From the NCBI RefSeq assembly GCF_016863035.1, contig NZ_BOOC01000056.1, positions 1 to 41,583 on the forward strand: DNA of 41,583 nucleotides, written 5' to 3'. Of this stretch, positions 40,516 through 41,583 are shown one piece after another (position 1 is the stretch's first letter; each line of letters begins with the position of its first letter). Both the position numbers and the translations under genes were made by a program. Source of the stretch: Microbispora corallina (GTDB taxonomy: Bacteria; Actinomycetota; Actinomycetes; Streptosporangiales; Streptosporangiaceae). The notes beneath the pieces are model-generated. The model was not told the origin of the DNA. It did not search any database and was given only the letters and a program-made list of their open reading frames with translations.

Positions 40516-41361
40516 GTGGACACAGACCGACGTCTCGGGGACTTTCTCCGTGCTCGCCGCCAGGCCGTGAGCCCGGAGGACGCCGGTGTGGCCGAGACGG
40601 GCCGCCGCCGCACGCCGGGGCTGCGCAGGGTGGAGGTGGCCCGGCTGGCCGGCATCAGCACCGACTATTACATCCGTCTGGAGCAGGGCCGCGAGCGCCG
40701 TCCCTCGGATCACGTGCTGAGCGCCCTGGCCCAGGTGCTGGGCCTGGACGAGGACGCGGCCCGGCACCTGCACGAACTCGTCCATCCGCGTCCGCAGGCG
40801 GGGCTCCGGCCGCCGTGCCGGCGGGAGCCGGTCAGCCCCACCCTGCTGCGGCTGCTGCACGGCTGGGACGAGGGCCCGGCGTTCGTCCACGGCCGCTGGC
40901 TGGACGTGCTCGCGGTCAACGCCCTCGCGAACGTCCTGTACGAGGGCCTGGAGCACCGGGACAACCTGCTGCGGCTGCTGTTCCTCAACCCCCTCGCGAC
41001 CCAGTTCTACGTCGACTGGGAGGAGGCCGCCCGCTCACAGGTGGCGCTCCTGCGGGCGGCGGCGGGCGCGGTTCCGGACGACCCGTTCCTGCCCCAGATC
41101 GTGGAGGAGCTCTCCGTGCGCAGCGCGGAGTTCCGGCGCATGTGGGCGCGCCACGAGGTCAGGCCGAGGACGACCGAGGTGAGACGGTTCCGGCACCCCA
41201 GAGCCGGGGAGATGGCCCTGCGGTACGAGTCCCTGACCGTCAACAGCGCTCCGGGCCAGCAGCTCATCGTCTTCGAGGCGGCGCCGGGCACCGGCTCCGA
41301 ACGGGCGGTCGACGTGCTGCGCTCCCTCGCGCGGCCCCCGGTTGCGGCCCGTCCCGAGTAG
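40516..41361 (+). CDS. XRE-family regulator with MmyB-like ligand domain
   Basis: A 281-aa regulator. An N-terminal XRE HTH lies at about 5-75 (LGDFLRARRQAVSPEDAG, then RRVEVARLAGISTDYYIRLEQGR, split here). The C-terminal MmyB-like PAS-type domain (about 100-270) includes LLHGWDEGPAFVHGRWLDVL and AFV-type ligand pockets that bind fatty acids in MmyB (known). A TAGTGT -10-like element lies only 7 nt upstream of the GTG start, so the transcript may be leaderless. It is divergent from the PBP gene and upstream of uppP, both wall genes; control of either is not shown. Confidence 0.9.
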   Translation: MDTDRRLGDFLRARRQAVSPEDAGVAETGRRRTPGLRRVEVARLAGISTDYYIRLEQGRERRPSDHVLSALAQVLGLDEDAARHLHELVHPRPQAGLRPPCRREPVSPTLLRLLHGWDEGPAFVHGRWLDVLAVNALANVLYEGLEHRDNLLRLLFLNPLATQFYVDWEEAARSQVALLRAAAGAVPDDPFLPQIVEELSVRSAEFRRMWARHEVRPRTTEVRRFRHPRAGEMALRYESLTVNSAPGQQLIVFEAAPGTGSERAVDVLRSLARPPVAARPE

Positions 41362-41396
41362 GCCCAGGGCTCCTGCGCCGACGTTTCGCGGGTATG

Positions 41397-41420
41397 CCCT
41401 GTGTCGCTGCTGTGACAGGG
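41397..41420. terminator. hairpin after the MmyB-like gene
   Basis: CCCTGT/ACAGGG gives a 6-bp stem with a 12-nt loop. It may be a terminator or an operator for the downstream uppP gene. Confidence 0.35.
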
Positions 41421-41515
41421 GCGCCGGGAGGGAAAGGACACGGTGTCGCGGGCGCGCCGTCCACCGGGCCGCCGCGGCGACCTGACGCCGTCCTTGGCAG
41501 ACGAGAGGACCTTCG

Positions 41516-41583
41516 ATGAGCGACATCAGTGTGGTGCAGGCCGTGGTGCTCGGTGTCGTCGAGGGGGTGACGGAGTTCCTTCC
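41516..41583 (+). CDS. uppP: undecaprenyl-diphosphate phosphatase, 5' end only
   Basis: Only the first 22 codons lie in the window: MSDISVVQAVVLGVVEGVTE and then FLP. VxLGxVEGxTEFLP is the N-terminal signature of UppP/BacA, which recycles the undecaprenyl carrier by removing a phosphate and confers bacitracin tolerance. GAGAGGA lies 7-10 nt before the ATG. The gene runs off the right edge. Its position after a class A PBP gene and an MmyB-like regulator suggests a small cell-wall neighbourhood, though strands differ. Confidence 0.85.
   Translation, partial: MSDISVVQAVVLGVVEGVTEFL

Overview
The window is very GC-rich (about 70% or more by eye), uses GTG starts freely, has GTGA stop/start overlaps, and carries actinomycete hallmarks: two SigJ-type ECF41 sigma factors, an MmyB-like XRE regulator, a class A PBP with actinobacterial features, a maltokinase-cap-like protein, and a Ser-Pro-linked CBM2 enzyme. 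A filamentous actinomycete, probably Streptosporangiales-like (inference), fits best. I see no rRNA, tRNA or CRISPR, and no PKS or NRPS core.

Layout. 1-5.2 kb: a minus-strand SnoaL-like/SDR/ECF41 operon behind a palindromic AT-rich operator, an Rrf2 regulator divergent from an NmrA-like reductase, and a second ECF41 sigma gene. 5.5-8.5 kb: two tandem related histidine kinases (one with PAS, one without), then a GNAT gene translationally coupled to a 33-codon remnant of a zinc-type/quinone oxidoreductase. 8.7-12.3 kb: a secreted PQQ sugar dehydrogenase with a CBM2 module, and a MarR/DHA2-exporter pair. 12.3-12.8 kb: mobile-element debris including a Tn3-family transposase C-terminus. 12.8-15 kb: an SDR/F420-type reductase operon divergent from a TetR. 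15-18.7 kb: a Tat-exported sulfite-oxidase-family enzyme, an FAD aromatic hydroxylase, an 11-bp-periodic repeat block and a secreted cationic cysteine-rich peptide. 18.8-21.7 kb: feoA-feoB-NifU iron-uptake operon behind a DtxR/IdeR-like box. 21.7-32.2 kb: a DsbA/FrnE protein, a secreted M1 peptidase, and several regulator/oxidoreductase pairs (AraC/NmrA, LysR/MFS, two TetR units). 32.3-41.6 kb: a maltokinase-cap protein, a membrane-anchored WD40 propeller, an atypical P450, a NarL-type kinase, an LLM flavin oxidoreductase, a class A PBP, an MmyB-like regulator and the start of uppP.

The recurrent theme is small NAD(P)-binding oxidoreductases and SnoaL/NTF2-fold proteins, each beside its own regulator and operator. 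Seven Rossmann oxidoreductases and five NTF2-like domains (two of them in the sigma factors) occur in about 32 kb. Three histidine kinases have no response regulator in the window. Four near-identical copies of one operator tie an SDR at 26 kb to the TetR/SnoaL pair at 29.7 kb, which suggests a small dispersed regulon.

The least described elements are the cysteine-rich peptide with its helical-turn-spaced repeats, the cellulose-binding PQQ dehydrogenase, and the internally deleted oxidoreductase micro-ORF that keeps a perfect Shine-Dalgarno.
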